64,000 bases of DNA from Manis javanica. Lineage: Eukaryota > Chordata > Mammalia > Pholidota > Manidae. The notes beneath the pieces were generated by a model. The model was not told the origin of the DNA. It saw nothing but the letters and a program-made list of their open reading frames with translations, and made no database searches. Every line of letters starts with the position of its first letter. Within the stretch, counting starts at the first letter, position 1. The translations under genes and the position numbers were made by a program. The DNA is taken from contig NC_133156.1 in NCBI RefSeq assembly GCF_040802235.1, forward strand, positions 138,367,173-138,431,172, given 5' to 3'. Below are positions 23,801 through 36,479 of the stretch, piece by piece.

Positions 23801-25250
23801 CAGCCCTAAGAATCAAGAATTTCTACTATTCTTGTATTTCCACAATTTCTTAATTTATTGAGACCAAAAAACCTGATACTTTGAGGTTCTACAACTTACC
23901 CACAGTCAACAATTAAGTAGCCAAATGGGAGAGTCAAAACCAGTCTGATTTTGAAGTTCTTACCTCCTGAGCTACTGCTCTCTGTACCTTGAATAAATGA
24001 GACTGCAGCCAGTTCACCTTTATCTACTCTAATCCTCCATTCAACTTGCTTTTCCCAGTGCCAGGCCTCTTCTTCTGCCACTTTTCCCTTGATTTATGCC
24101 TTAACTTGTCTGTGATTGAGGGAATTTTTCCCAGTAATAACCCATCTAATACACTATCAAATTCTAGATGTCATCTCACTAAGCCTTTACCTTTCCTTCC
24201 CTGCAGAACCTCTCTACTTGCTGTACGAAGCAGCATGGATCATTTTCCAGCCCGTCTCAGTTCAGCTAACATGCATGATTAACTTTGCCATTACCCTCAG
24301 GCCTTCTAGGACATTAATATTTGACTGACTTCACTCATCCATTGACCGTCCATGTTTTGAATTCTTTTTTCAGTTCTCAGATATTAGATTGTAACTTGCT
24401 AAGCTGAATTTCAGTTGCTCTGTGGTTTTCTCCTCAATTTATCCCTCTGTGATTGCAGCAACTCCCAGTTTAGAATCAGATTTCATTACTATGGCATTTT
24501 CACATTCTTCCATGTTGTCAATAAAGATATTAAATCAGACCAGACCTTCAAAGTGACCCTGATTTGTATGCTCTTACAGGGAGACCATTCAGGAATGGCT
24601 TAAATTGAATACAAACTGGGAAATCAGATTGCATGAAACTTCTACTTGTTATCCAGGGTCAGAATAATTCCCCATGTGGCAATCAAATGGAAATGACTTG
24701 AGATAGTTGGAATAGAGCATGAAGAAAGAGCTAGAAAATGTAGGGGAGAAGATGAAACTATTTTAGTGGTTTTGCCAGAGATAACATGAGGAATGATGTC
24801 TACAGTGCCTCAAATATTGTTAGTGTTTAAAAGACAAATTATATTTTCCCAGAATTAGTTAATACCATATTACCTTCATAGCACAGGTTTCTTTTTAATT
24901 TTTTTAAGATCATGATACCAGAAGGTGAACATTATTTCCAGTCGATGCATAAACATGTTGAAGCTCACAGTGACTTGATAAAATCACTTTCTCTTTAGCG
25001 TCAGACCAAGTCCACTCATCTCCACTAGATCTTGACAGGCATCAGAAATCTAGCAATGCAACTAGTGACTTGAACATAATAAGCAAACAGTAGATATTTG
25101 TTTAATAAAAATCTTTTGTAATCAAATCAGAAACCCGTGAAGATTTAAGAGATGTATTCCCATAGGAAGAGACAGCACACTGGCTTCTCCCCTCACCTGT
25201 GTCTGTGGGGCATCTGACTCCCATTGGTTATGCTTCAAATAACGACTTGC
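23801..25250. other. Intergenic, no clear feature
   Basis: Unclassified sequence with no convincing gene or repeat assignment. Confidence 0.45.
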
Positions 25251-25640
25251 TGTCTTAGTTGGCTCGAGTTGACATAAGGAGATACCATAGTCTGGGTGGC
25301 TTAAACAATAGACATCTGTTTGTTCACAGTTCTGGAAGCTGGCCGTCCAAGATCAAGGTGCTGTTAGGGCAGAAAGGCCTCTCCTCCTGATTTGTAAATG
25401 GCCACCTTTGTGTCCTCACATGGCCTTTCCTCTAGGTATTTGTGGAGAGAGGGAGATCTCTGATGTCTTTTCTTAAATGGACACCAATTCTATCAGATCA
25501 GGGCCTCAATTTTACGATTTCATTTAACCATAATTACCTCCCTAAAGCCTCCATCTCCAGATACAGTCACACGATGGGTAAGGGCCTCTGTACATGAAAT
25601 AGGGGAGGACACAGTTCAGGGTATGACACTCGTTGCTGAC
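25251..25640 (-). mobile_element. MLT1 LTR, antisense (ERVL-MaLR)
   Basis: Near-complete antisense LTR: 'gataccatagtctgggtggctta', 'cacagttctggaagctgg', GTCCAAGATCAAGGTGCTG, 'tgtgtcctcacatggcc', 'taattacctccctaaag', 'acagttcagggtatgacac'. Confidence 0.8.
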
Positions 25641-25934
25641 TGGCACCTCCAGGGCTGAGGTGTAATTCAGACGTGATCCCTCCATCCACTTCTCACCTCT
25701 GCTGCAGTCACACCCCAACTCCTCCCATACTAAGAGGTCATCCCCCTGTACTTATCTCTACCTGTACACCGCAGTACCAGGCTGCAGGGGACAATGAGGC
25801 AGCTCTTAGCCTCAGGAGCCTGGGGGCACACCCTGCTGAGCCCATGCTGGGTGATTCTGGTTACTCAGGAGAGCGTAGTCCCTAGAAGAGAACTGTGTAG
25901 CCCCCGTGTTTGCACAGTGTCCTCTAAATAAAGT

Positions 25935-26017
25935 CCAAGATCAAGGTGCTGTTAGGGTCAGTTTGTGGTGAGGCCTGCCCTCCTGGTTTGTAAATGGCCA
26001 CCTTCTGTGCCCTCAAA
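25935..26017 (-). repeat. MLT1 LTR fragment, antisense
   Basis: Repeats the GTCCAAGATCAAGGTGCTG...'tttgtaaatggccacctt' text of the LTR at 25251-25640 with differences; it is a second, partial copy. Confidence 0.65.
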
Positions 26018-26039
26018 AATTCTTGTCCACCCAGAGCCC

Positions 26040-26255
26040 AAGAATGTGACCTTATTTGGAAATAATGTTCTTGTAGATGTAATCAAGTTAAGATGAGGTG
26101 ACATTGGGTTAGGGTGGGCCCAAAATCCCATGACTTGTGTAATCATAAGGAGAGAGAGAAACAGAGACACATAGAGGGAAGGCAGCCTCGTGGAGGGGGA
26201 GGCAGCAAGAGTGGTGCAGCTACAAACCAAGGATTACCAGCAGCCACTGGCAGAA
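26040..26255 (+). repeat. MaLR-like LTR fragment, sense
   Basis: 'aatgtgaccttatttggaaata', 'gatgtaatcaagttaagatgagg', 'gtgcagctacaaaccaagg' and 'caccagcag'-like text mark an LTR fragment in opposite orientation to the preceding one. Confidence 0.65.
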
Positions 26256-26449
26256 AATCCATGATTTCTTTCTTTCTTTCCCTGCGCAGGTTCCTATCCA
26301 ATTCATAAGCGACATTCATTGAGAGCACTTCTAAAATGTGTTCCTGAACCTGGCCATTTCTTGCTATTTCTTATTTATTTCTGTTGACCTCACTTAAGCC
26401 ATTGTCAGTTTTCATTTAAGCTATTCAGTTTCTTAATTTGTCTCTCTTC

Positions 26450-27028
26450 TTTCACTCTTGACACTTCAGAATCCATCCTGTGCACAGCAGCCAGAGTGAG
26501 CTTTTAGAACAATTTTAAATCTGATCTCATCACTCCCCTTCTTAAAACCCAACAAAGGTTTCTGCAGCACTCAGGATGAAGTCCGATTTCTTTTTCCTGC
26601 ACACATGTTCACTTCCTGTGATCTGGCCTCCGCCGACACTTGTAATTTCACCTCACACACCACATCTGCCTCCTTCCATGCTTAGGGCGCCCTTATTTCC
26701 TCTGCTTGGAATGTTCTTTCTCGTAGATCTCCACCTGCCTACTCCTCACTGCCATGCCTACTTGCTCAGTTGAAATGTTGCCCTGTAGAGAGGCCTCCTC
26801 TGGCCACACAATCACATGGTCCAGATCTATCACATCAGGTCTCTGGAAGCACTTTGTCATCAACTGACATTTTTCTTGTCCTCATTTGCTCACCTATGAA
26901 GTGAGGCCCACAAGAAAAGGCACCTTTTCTGCCTTGTTCACACCAGAAAACAAATGGCATGAACTTGGTCTGACTCACAGTGGCTGCTCAGTAAATATTT
27001 ATTGAATGAGTGAATAAATGAAGGACTG
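26450..27028 (+). mobile_element. LINE-2 3' end
   Basis: One of the clearest L2 copies here: 'agccagagtgagcttttagaac', 'aaatctgatctcatcactcccc', 'ctcaggatgaagtccga', 'tgatctggcctccgcc', 'cctctgcttggaatgttc', 'agaggcctcctctggcca', and the tail 'agtaaatatttattgaatgagtgaat'. Not coding. Confidence 0.85.
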
Positions 27029-29316
27029 AAGAAATTATTGCCATGACTGTATTTATGGAGGTTTCCAAGGATCACCAAATCTCTTCCTTTCTTTGGCTGA
27101 AATCTTCTGTAGCCCTCACCTTTGCCAATGTCCATTACCTTATCCAATAGGGAGCATGCTTATTCTCCTAGGACCCTGAGTGATTCACTTAAGCCACCCC
27201 AAAAGAGGTAAGTTATCAAGTTACATATGTTTTGCCTGCCTCAAGGGCTACAGATCATCAAAATTATGTGAAATATCCACGTGATAGTGTGTGATAGATT
27301 CCAGGAGCTTGGGCAGAAAACTGTGACTGCTCAGTGATGCCTGAAATTCCTTTACCTGGGCAAAGCTTTTCCTTCTAAATCAGAGACAACATTTAAAGAT
27401 AAGAGACCTGGGAGGGGTCTTGTTGGTCCAGGATGCATTGGCACTTGAAGAGGGAACTGAGGGAGCCCACCTGTAAGGGCAGGACATGAAGAAGATAAGC
27501 TTCTGTATATGGCTTTGTTTGCGATTTTTATGTTGGTGTAGATGGAAAAACGTGGGCCATGAAAGCTGTATAACTCTGAATTGTTAGCACATAAATATCT
27601 GACACTCCATTATGCATCATAATTACCTTTTAGTCTCTTCCTTTCCTTGTTTGGGTCAAATCTTCCTTCTTCCTTGGCCCCTACTTATACTTTTCTTAAT
27701 TTTTCTCCGGATCTTGACATTCCCCTTCTCCCTATAAATTTTCTTAAGCTGTTCCTTATGTATGAAAAGCATATTTCCCTTAGGGTTTTCACAGCAAAAA
27801 ACCCTTTCTTGCAAATTTGTTTTCAGAATTATGTTTCATCAAATCTTTTGAATCCAGTCCCCTAGTAAAATTCTCTCCCTGGAAAGAGAAGACATAAGAG
27901 ATGGCTCTGCGATGATGAGAGACGAGATGGAAAGTCAGTACTGCCTGCTCCATGAAACCTGCCTGCCTTGGGACTCACATTTCTGACTTGCTTATTTGGT
28001 CAGTTTCCAGTTTTTATTCTTCAACAGCAGGCCCCATGGACAAAGGCTGTCCCTTCCTTCATGTTCTCAAATGTACCCTATAAATAACAAAAGCACCTGT
28101 TTTGTGATAGTTTTCCAATGTTATCTGAATTGCTTACCTTACCCATATTTTTTCACAATGATAAATATCCACACTGTCCTGATTCAACATCTATTTTCAA
28201 TGAGGGACATAGAGTTGATGTTAATTCAAGTGAACAGAGCACAGAGCACAAAGCCCGAGATAGAGATCTAAATGTGATATTGGCCCATTTGTACTCTGCC
28301 GTCGAAATTGAAATTCAGGCTATATTTTATCAGAGAACCTCTATTTTATATGTAAGTAAAGGAATAAAGGCAAGGTGAGGGTTCTTCTGGGACTCTAAAA
28401 CAAAAATAGATGTTAGTAGAATCGAGTATGAAGATAGGCACAGAGATTCACATTGTAAAATATGTTTGTATACAAAAATACAAAGTAATATGTTATACTG
28501 ACAGTTAATTTTTTTTCACCTTCAGACTAGACGATTGTTTTAATCTTTCAGAAAGAAATTCTTTGAACTTCCTACCAAGTAAAAGTTAACTTAGTTTTCT
28601 CCTTTCTACGATTCTGACTGGGGTGTTACAGTTCGCTAAAGAAAGTGGGTGGAGAATTTACTTATTTATTTTCATAATTTGTTCTGAATATTAGTTTATT
28701 ATTTTTATTTTCTCAAGTTATGAATGAGCCAGCCAAGATTATATAGAGTCTAACACTGTTCTCAGAAAAGAAAGGCAATGTGCCATTAATAATTAATGTT
28801 GTTAATTGAAATTAATTGGAACTCTTTGATTTTCATTGTCAAACATTGCTGAATATTAGAATAGTTTAAAATATTTGTTTTATTTATCTCAATGAAATCT
28901 CAACAATATCTCTGAGTAGAAAGAAAGGCAGAAGTGTCATAAGCACTTTAGGATGGGCAAAATGAGGCTAGGGAAACATACAAGTAGGATTACAGTCAGT
29001 GAGTGGTGCATTGCTAAATGTTTAAGAACCGGGTCTCCTAGAGAGTGGGAAGGTACCCCAGAACTCTGACTTGTAGCATTTGCCAATTCTTATGGTGTAA
29101 ATACTCCCACTATGGCTGACTTCAAGCTATCAGTGTGAAGTCATTGAACATAAAGTTGGAGGAGATGCACGTAATTGATCCATGCAACTTTAGTTCAGCG
29201 TGGACCAATACACTGTATCCTGTTTCATGGCAATTGAATGCAATCCTTTTAAGAGTGATTTTCATCCTTTTAGGTTATTTTGAATGAAATTACAGTAACC
29301 AAAAGACAGACTAAGT
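27029..29316. other. Intergenic, no gene supported
   Basis: AT-rich unclassified sequence. No exon-like conservation pattern can be judged by eye. Confidence 0.45.
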
Positions 29317-29320
29317 AAAA

Positions 29321-29377
<57 letters not shown>

Positions 29378-29391
29378 AAAGAAAAGGAAGG
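29317..29391 (+). repeat. A-tract plus (GA)n microsatellite
   Basis: A13 followed by ~25 GA units with one interruption, then an A-rich end. Confidence 0.95.
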
Positions 29392-29869
29392 ACTTACTGG
29401 ATAGAAATGGTGGTGTATGGAGGCATTTCATGGAGCACGAATAGCTGATCTCCCTGGATTAACAGTGCGTGGTGATGATGGTAGTTCTCAAGGATCCTGT
29501 GGTGGAATTTGAGGGCCTCCTTTCTGGAATGCTGCCACATACTTGCATTAGTTCCTGATAACTCTTAATTCTCTCATCTCAGCTCAAAATCCAAACTTCA
29601 GGGGAAGATAATCTAATTGGACAGGGCCAGGGGCATCTGTGGCATAGCTGCTGCTGCTGGGGCCTCACCCTCAGGAGAGATATACTTTCTGTAGAAGCAG
29701 GAATTATGGTGCCTTTGAAGCTCCCCTTCAGTTAGGAATTAGGTATCTAATATGTGCTATTGCTAGGTTGTCCAGCACCCATGCACCCCTTTTCCAGAAA
29801 AGATGATGTCAACATGCATGATAGGCTTCTCAGGATCCTTCATGCTTAGACTAAATTGTGAATATAAGC

Positions 29870-31240
29870 ACCACTAGTATCCCCTATATACAACCATCAG
29901 AGAAAAGGAGTAAAGACAGAAACCATAAAACTCCTAGAAAAAAATATAGGTAGTAATCTCTTGGACAGTGGTCTTAACAATATTTTTCTGGATCTGTCTC
30001 CCCAGATAAGGGAAAAAATCAAAGAAAAATAAATAGAGCTACATCAGACTAAAAACCTTTTGCACAGCAAAGGAAATGATCAACAAAATGAAACAGAGAC
30101 CTACTGGATGTGAGAATAGCAAATAATATACCTGATAAGGGACTAATATAAAAAAAACATAAACTCATGCAACTTAACATCAAAAAAACAAATGAACCAA
30201 TTAAGAAATGGGCAGAGAATCTGAATACACATTTTTCTGGAGGAAACATACAGATGGCCAACAGACACATAAAAAGATGCTCAATATCCCTATGCATCAG
30301 GGAAATGCAAATCAAAACCACAATGAGATATCACTTCATGCCAGTCAACAAGACAACAAATAACAAGTGTTGAGAAGGATGTATGGAAACGGGATCTCTT
30401 GTGCACTGGGAATGTAAACTGATACAACCGCTATGGAAAATAGTATTAAGGTTCTTCAAAAAATTAAAGATAGAAACACTATATAATCCAGTAACTCCAG
30501 CCCTGGGTATTTAACCCAAGAAAACAAAAATCACTAATTTGAAAAGATATGTGGACCCCTATGTTTATTACAGCATTTTTTACAATAGCCAACATATGAA
30601 AGCAGCTTGTGTCCTTCAATATTTCAATAGATGAAGGAGTAAAGAAGGTGTGGCACATATATGCAATAGGATATTACTCATCCATAAAAAAGAATGAAAT
30701 CTTGCCATTCACAACAACCTGGATGGACCTGAGGGTATTATGCTAAGTGAAATAAGTCAGAGAAAGACAAATACCGTATGATTTCACTTACATGTGGAAT
30801 CTAAAAAACAAAACAAATGAACAAACAAAAGAACAGAAATAGACTCATAGATACAGAGAACAAATTGATGGTCACCAAAGGATACGAGGGTAGGAGGATA
30901 GATGAAATGGGTGAAGGTAATAAATAAGTACAAACTTCCAGTTATTAAAAAATGGGTCATGTGAGTATTTCAAAATGTATATCATTATCAAATTATTATG
31001 TTGTATATGTGAAGACAATGTAATATTATATATCAACTATACTTCAATTAAAAATAAGTATGTAAATAAATAAGTCACAGGGATGATAAATATAGCACTG
31101 AATACAGTCAATTATGTAATAACTTTGTATGGTGGCAGATGACAACTAATTGTGATGAACATTTTGTAATGTATATAATTGTTGAATCACTATGTTGTAC
31201 ACCTGAAACTAATATGTTAACTATACTTCAAGAAAAGAAG
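29870..31240 (+). mobile_element. LINE-1 (L1MA-type) 3' end
   Basis: The end of ORF2 plus the 3' UTR of an old L1 in sense orientation. Landmarks: 'ctttgcacagcaaagg'-like text at 30058, 'aatgggcagagaatctgaatac', 'atgcaaatcaaaaccacaatgagatatcac', 'tggatggacctgagggtattatgctaagtg', and the tail 'gttgtacacctgaaactaatatg'. The reading frame is broken by stops; a 68-codon frame at 30167 is a remnant. Confidence 0.9.
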
Positions 31241-32745
31241 CCCCAGTTGTAAGTAAACAGACCACTGTCCATATCCCATGTACCCAAATAGTTTCCTCAC
31301 ATGTATACTATAGTGGATACCATTAACTATTCAAAATGAACAGTATTCTAAAAATACAACCATAGATAATATTGTCAGAACTCTTTCTATGTTCATTAAA
31401 GAAATGGAAGAAAGAAACAAATCCAGTTTGCTCTTTATGTGACCACAGTACAGGAAGTTCCAAACTCCAGAACAGAAATCAGATTAGTGATGATCAGAAA
31501 GGGCAAATGGTTGGAATGGGGTAAGTAGATAGATAAGATCTTTGTTTCAGTTGGTTTTGTAATAAGCTATTGAGAACAATTAAAACTTCTCGTGTAGACA
31601 AAGAATATGTGTTTAACTTCTATAAATTATCTGAGAGAGGCAGAAAGAGAAAAATATTGTGATTCTGCCTGCTATTCCCCTAAAGAGCATGTGCTCTGAA
31701 ATGAGAATGAAATGGGAAACGAATCTGTTGCTGATCCTGGGGCCTTCAGTTGCATGATCATCTCACACTACTGAAAATTATACATATTGTACATATGTAA
31801 TTCATGCAGAATGCCCTAACATGCAAGCCAGTGACGGACCTGAGAGAGAAGGAACGTCTGCCCTCATTCGGGTGATTGTCAAGGGTAATTGTTTACACAC
31901 CATTTTTACCAAATAGGCTGACTTTAGGATCTCACCTGGAACAATGCAACTCTACTGTGATTAAAATTTATAGTCTTCGCACAATAATCAATATGTTATG
32001 TTAACAGTTGAATTAGTAAATGTGAACATATTTTTATGTACATTGGAAATATGAAAGATTAAACCTAATTTGGATGAAATTAAACAACAGCTGAAGCAAT
32101 CTACGCTCAAAGTCATATGAAAACACTTTCTTCCCAAATATCAAACTAGGTGCAAGGGTGTTTATCAAATATTAAGGAAATTAAGTTATAGTTACTATAA
32201 GATAAGTGTTGATGCATTTAATAATAGTAGGTCAGAGGTAATGTTCGAAAAGTTGTGAAATCTCGCAAAGAAAGATTCACAGTCAGAATTTTTCAGGGCT
32301 AAGCAGACACTGTCCAGGAGGCAGAGCAGGGAATTTTCTACTTCCTGTCACTCAACAGATTAATAACACAGGCTTGGTGAGCATGCAAGGGCAGCAGAAG
32401 GAGTTGAACCATTCTGTAAGCTATGTTATCCAGGCACATTACACTGGACACTCTATAGTTGACTATGGAGAATTATCCTCCTAGGATTTCCTTACTGAAG
32501 ATAGGGGCTACCTTTGCACAAAATCCTAATGGAAATGATGCCAGATATTAAGTATGGACTAGATTGCAAAGGTTCTACAACAATTTGTTGTTTGAAAGAA
32601 TGTATTCAATGTAATTATAAAAGTTGCAACTAGCTATCTGTTTCAATATCATGGCATCCTGCTGTTGGTCAGCACTGTAAAAATGAATATCTTATTGTTT
32701 TTGTTGAGCACCATTTAGGTTTATCTGAACATATGAAACACTAAT
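31241..32745. other. Intergenic, AT-rich, no feature seen
   Basis: No gene or clear repeat. Confidence 0.5.
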
Positions 32746-33020
32746 GGTAATTTAATTCAACATTTACTGTGTGTCTAGAATGTGAACAGCATGATAGTAG
32801 ACAGTGAAGAAAAGACTGGGAAAAAAGAGCCCATTCTTAGAGTGTTTCCAGGCCAGCATAAACAAGAATGCATTAGATTGCTCTCACAGAGGGTGCAATG
32901 GGGTTATTCATTTAAGATGTTTGCTTAACATCTACTACGTACCTGGCACTATGCTTAAAGCTGCAAATAAAGATGTAAGATACACATCTCTGCTCCAAGG
33001 AGGTGATAATAAAGTTGCAG
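32746..33020 (-). repeat. LINE-2 3'-end remnants, antisense
   Basis: Two successive pieces read as antisense L2 tails: 'caacatttactgtgtgtctagaatgtgaac' and 'acatctactacgtacctggcactatgct'. Confidence 0.5.
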
Positions 33021-33189
33021 GGGGCAGCAGGAAGAGACAGGGCTACAGGGAGTTACAGTATACTATTCTGAGTGATATTATAGAGAAAAACACAGGGTAT
33101 GTGTCAAAAGGAAAGATGATCCTACTCCAGCTTCCTTTATAGGCATCAGTGGGAGCTACCCAAAGAGTTGACAACTGGGTTGAGTTTTC

Positions 33190-34400
33190 TAAGATTGAGT
33201 ATTTATTCACTGTTTCATTTGACATAGACGTATTGACTCCCACCCTCTTCTGGGCACTGTTATAGGCACATGGGACCTATGTAGCTAAAATCCTTAGCCA
33301 CATGGAGCATATTTTCTAGTGGGGAAAAAGAGAGAATAGTGAGTAGATAATATCAGCTGCTAAAATTGCTAGGATGAGTAGAGCTAAAGATAGAAACATT
33401 AAATTCTATGAGGACAAAATTAAGAAATGTATTTTAACACTGAATCATCTTAATAATTGAAAAAGAACAGATACTTAAATTCTAATATTTTCATTGTAAT
33501 ACTAGGTTACAAACACATCTTTGAAATACAGCAATTATCTATTAATAGCTGGGTTAATCTAAATAATCTAATTAGGTTAGCCAACTAAAGAAGGGGTAAG
33601 ATGGGAGAAGGATATACCAGAAAGAAGAAAATAATAAAGCAAAATAACATTGGCAAGTCATAGACATGAAAGAATATGATGTACTCACAGAATTATAAAT
33701 AGATTTAGTGTGGCCAGTGTGCAGGGGAAGATGCAGCAAGAGGTGAGATGGGAAAGGTGAGCAGGGACTAGATCATGAAGCCCTGACAGCCAGATTAAAA
33801 AACTTAGACTTTATTCTCAAGGGAGATTTTAATCATGTCACCAAGATGATCAATTGTTTATATTAGAAAGATGAATTTGGCAGCAAAGTGGAGAATGGTT
33901 AGAAGGGAGGGCAAAGTTGGAGATGGAGGTTAATTAAAAGGCTGTCGCAATAGTACAGGGGAGAAACGATGAGGGTCTGAGCTAAGGCAGAGCCAGGGTA
34001 GATGGACACAAGCGGAATTAAAGGAGGCAGAATCCTAAGGAACGTGTAATTTTTTAGGGTATGGTGACTCTGTCAGATGCTTCAGCAAGAGTGGTGCTAT
34101 TCCCCAAGACGGAGACCTTAGGAAGGGCATATTTAAATAAGAAGAAAATGAGTTTGGTCTTGACCCTGGGGTGCTGGAGATACCTGAACGACAGTTAAGT
34201 GTGTATGTCCACAAGGCAGCTGAATCTATGAGTTCAGGGCTCAGCAGAGTGGGCAGGACTGGGAAGCATTGAACTGGGAGCTGTTTGGGGTGACAGGAGA
34301 TGCTATGGGAGTATCTGAGAGCACTGAGGTGCCTCAGTGAGGAGAGAAACAGGAATAGGGAGAAGGGAAGTGTCTTCAAAATAAGGGAGTTGTAAGCAGG
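33190..34400 (-). mobile_element. LINE-2, antisense, long copy
   Basis: Colinear antisense L2: tail 'cttctgggcactgttataggcac', 'gtgtggccagtgtgcagggg', 'gggactagatcatgaagccctga', 'gactttattctcaaggg', 'aaggctgtcgcaatagtacagg', 'cctggggtgctggagatacctg'. The open frame of 114 codons on this strand (34035-34379) is not a known protein. Confidence 0.65.
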
Positions 34401-34743
34401 AGGAAGTGGGTGGCTGTCAGTTGCAACAAAAGTTTGTGATATGGAGACTAAAAGTTGTTGCTTTTTAGTGACAGTGAAGTTTGTGGTCCCTTTCCCCAGA
34501 GAGTTTTAGTAGAATGTGTGTGGAATGGGGATGGGGAGGAAGGTTGTATATAAGATGCGGAGGTAGGAAGTTACATAAGGTTAAGAGCACCTGAGGGATA
34601 AAAAGGGAAGACAGTGATTAGAACTCTTTCAACAATATTGATTCTAAGAAGGAGAACGAGTAGAGCTAAATATAAAATTCAGAAATTGTCCTCCCTTGAT
34701 TAGTGGAAGAGGGTTCAGGTTATTATTTTAAGCTGAAGCTGAG

Positions 34744-34748
<5 letters not shown>

Positions 34749-34789
<41 letters not shown>
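34749..34789 (+). repeat. (AG)n microsatellite
   Basis: About 20 uninterrupted AG units. Confidence 0.95.
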
Positions 34790-34791
<2 letters not shown>

Positions 34792-35344
34792 AGAGAAAAA
34801 GGGTCTCTGGCTCCCAGATTCAGAGGAAGATATGTATCCAGAGCAGAGATGGAGCGACTTTCAATTGGAGACAGAGCAACTTATTCAGTGAAAACGGAGT
34901 TAGGACAGGCAGTGGTTAATTTGACTGGGCTATGGGATGTACACAGAACTGGTAAAACAGTATTTCTGGTGTGTCTGTGAGAGTGTCTTCAGAAGAAACT
35001 AGCATTTGAATCAGTAGACTGAGTAAAGAAAGCCGCCCTCATCCACGCCGGCAGGCAATCAGTTGAGGGCCTGAAGAGAACAAAAGGTGGAGGAAGGATG
35101 AATTCCTTCTCTTTTTGCTTGAGCAGAGACAGCTGTCTTCTCCTGCCCTTGGACATTCATGCTCCTGCTTCTCAGGCTTCTCGACTCAGGCTGGGACTTA
35201 GACCATCAGCCCCATTCTCAGGCCTTTGAAGGAGGACTGCGTAACACCACAGGCTTTCCTGGTTCTTCATTTTGTAGAGAGCAGATTGCGGAACTTCTCA
35301 ATCTCCGTAACTGTGTGAGCCGATTCCTATAATAAGTCTCTTCC

Positions 35345-35473
35345 TCTATCTCTATCTGTACCTCCATCTCCATCTCCATCTCCATCTCCATCTCCATCTC
35401 CATCTCCATCTCCATCTCCAGCTCCATCTCCATCTCCATCTCCATCTCTAGCTCCATCATCTCTATCTCTATC
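35345..35473 (+). repeat. (CTCCAT)n hexanucleotide repeat
   Basis: About fifteen CTCCAT units with point changes (CTCCAG, CTCTAG, CTCTAT), flanked by CTCTAT-type decay. The reverse strand frame reads as alternating Met-Glu, an artefact of the repeat. Confidence 0.95.
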
Positions 35474-36479
35474 TTGTATCATCTGAATCTATTCTATTGG
35501 TTTTGTTTGTCTGGAGAACCCTAATACAGGTGGTATGGTTGGGATGCTGGCATCATAAATGCAGGTGTGTTTGTGGGCTAGTGTGGGGAAGTTGGGGTTC
35601 CTATAGCCAGGATCTTCACTGAACTTAAACCACTTGATGATGTAACTGGCCTGTTGCTAAGCTACTGCTTCCACACATGCAGGCAAAAAGCTATTATTGC
35701 ACTATTTAGAGAGCTCGGCCCAGTGCTCTGGGTGGAGGCAGAGATGCTAGTGCTTGGCCTATCACTGGGAGAACAAGCCAGGTAATAAACCCTTTTGCCC
35801 TAAGAATGTTCCACTGTCATTTCTTCGGTCACACTGAATCCATAGTGAACTTGCCCAGGGCTAAAACCCATTGGCACGACAGTTGGGAAGCTGGAAGCCA
35901 GCAAAATTCATTCCTCATAGGTTCTATTTTCTCTAAGAAGTAGGAGAAAAGGCCAGATTCTGAGTAAGAATGGTAATAGATAATATGAAGGGTAAGATGG
36001 AAGAAGAAAAGAGGGGAACGCCAAAAAAGGGATGAAAGTAATTCTGACGAATGAGTAGTAGGTTTGTGAACGGGATGGTATTGGATTTGGCTTTGTGAAC
36101 AAGATTTAGGAAAATGGAGAAAGACGAGCAAGTTCCAGGAAAAAGACTGGCACAAGCAGAAGCAAAACACCGAAGAGTAAAGGTCATGTCAAGCTCACTA
36201 ACTCACAAAACTGAGAATGTTGGTTAGATAACAGGATACATAAAGAAAATTATACAGATATTAATGATTACAAAATAGTGTACTTATCTACGTGCCTCTA
36301 GGATCCAACCTGGTTCCTGGCACAAAGATAGTCCTTAATAGTATGCATTAAATGAGGGCAACTTAATTTGCTCTACAGAAAATTATAAAAATTAAAATGA
36401 GTATCCAAAGAAAAGCATTGAATACTAATTTCCTTTTTTTAAAATAGAAAAACATCCTGACTTCACTTTTCATCTATAT

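Larger units (their letters stand above)
34401..36479. other. Intergenic between repeats
   Basis: Apart from the two simple repeats, mostly unclassified. The segment at 35490-35530 ('tctattggttttgtttgtctggagaaccctaatac') is typical of the edge of a MaLR-group LTR. Confidence 0.45.

Noticed and set aside
30049..30373. Open frames on both strands over the L1 at 29.9-31.2 kb
   Set aside because: The + frame is a remnant of L1 ORF2 and the minus frame is its shadow; neither is a host gene.
35218..35460. Met-Glu repeat protein on the minus strand
   Set aside because: Artefact of the CTCCAT hexanucleotide array.
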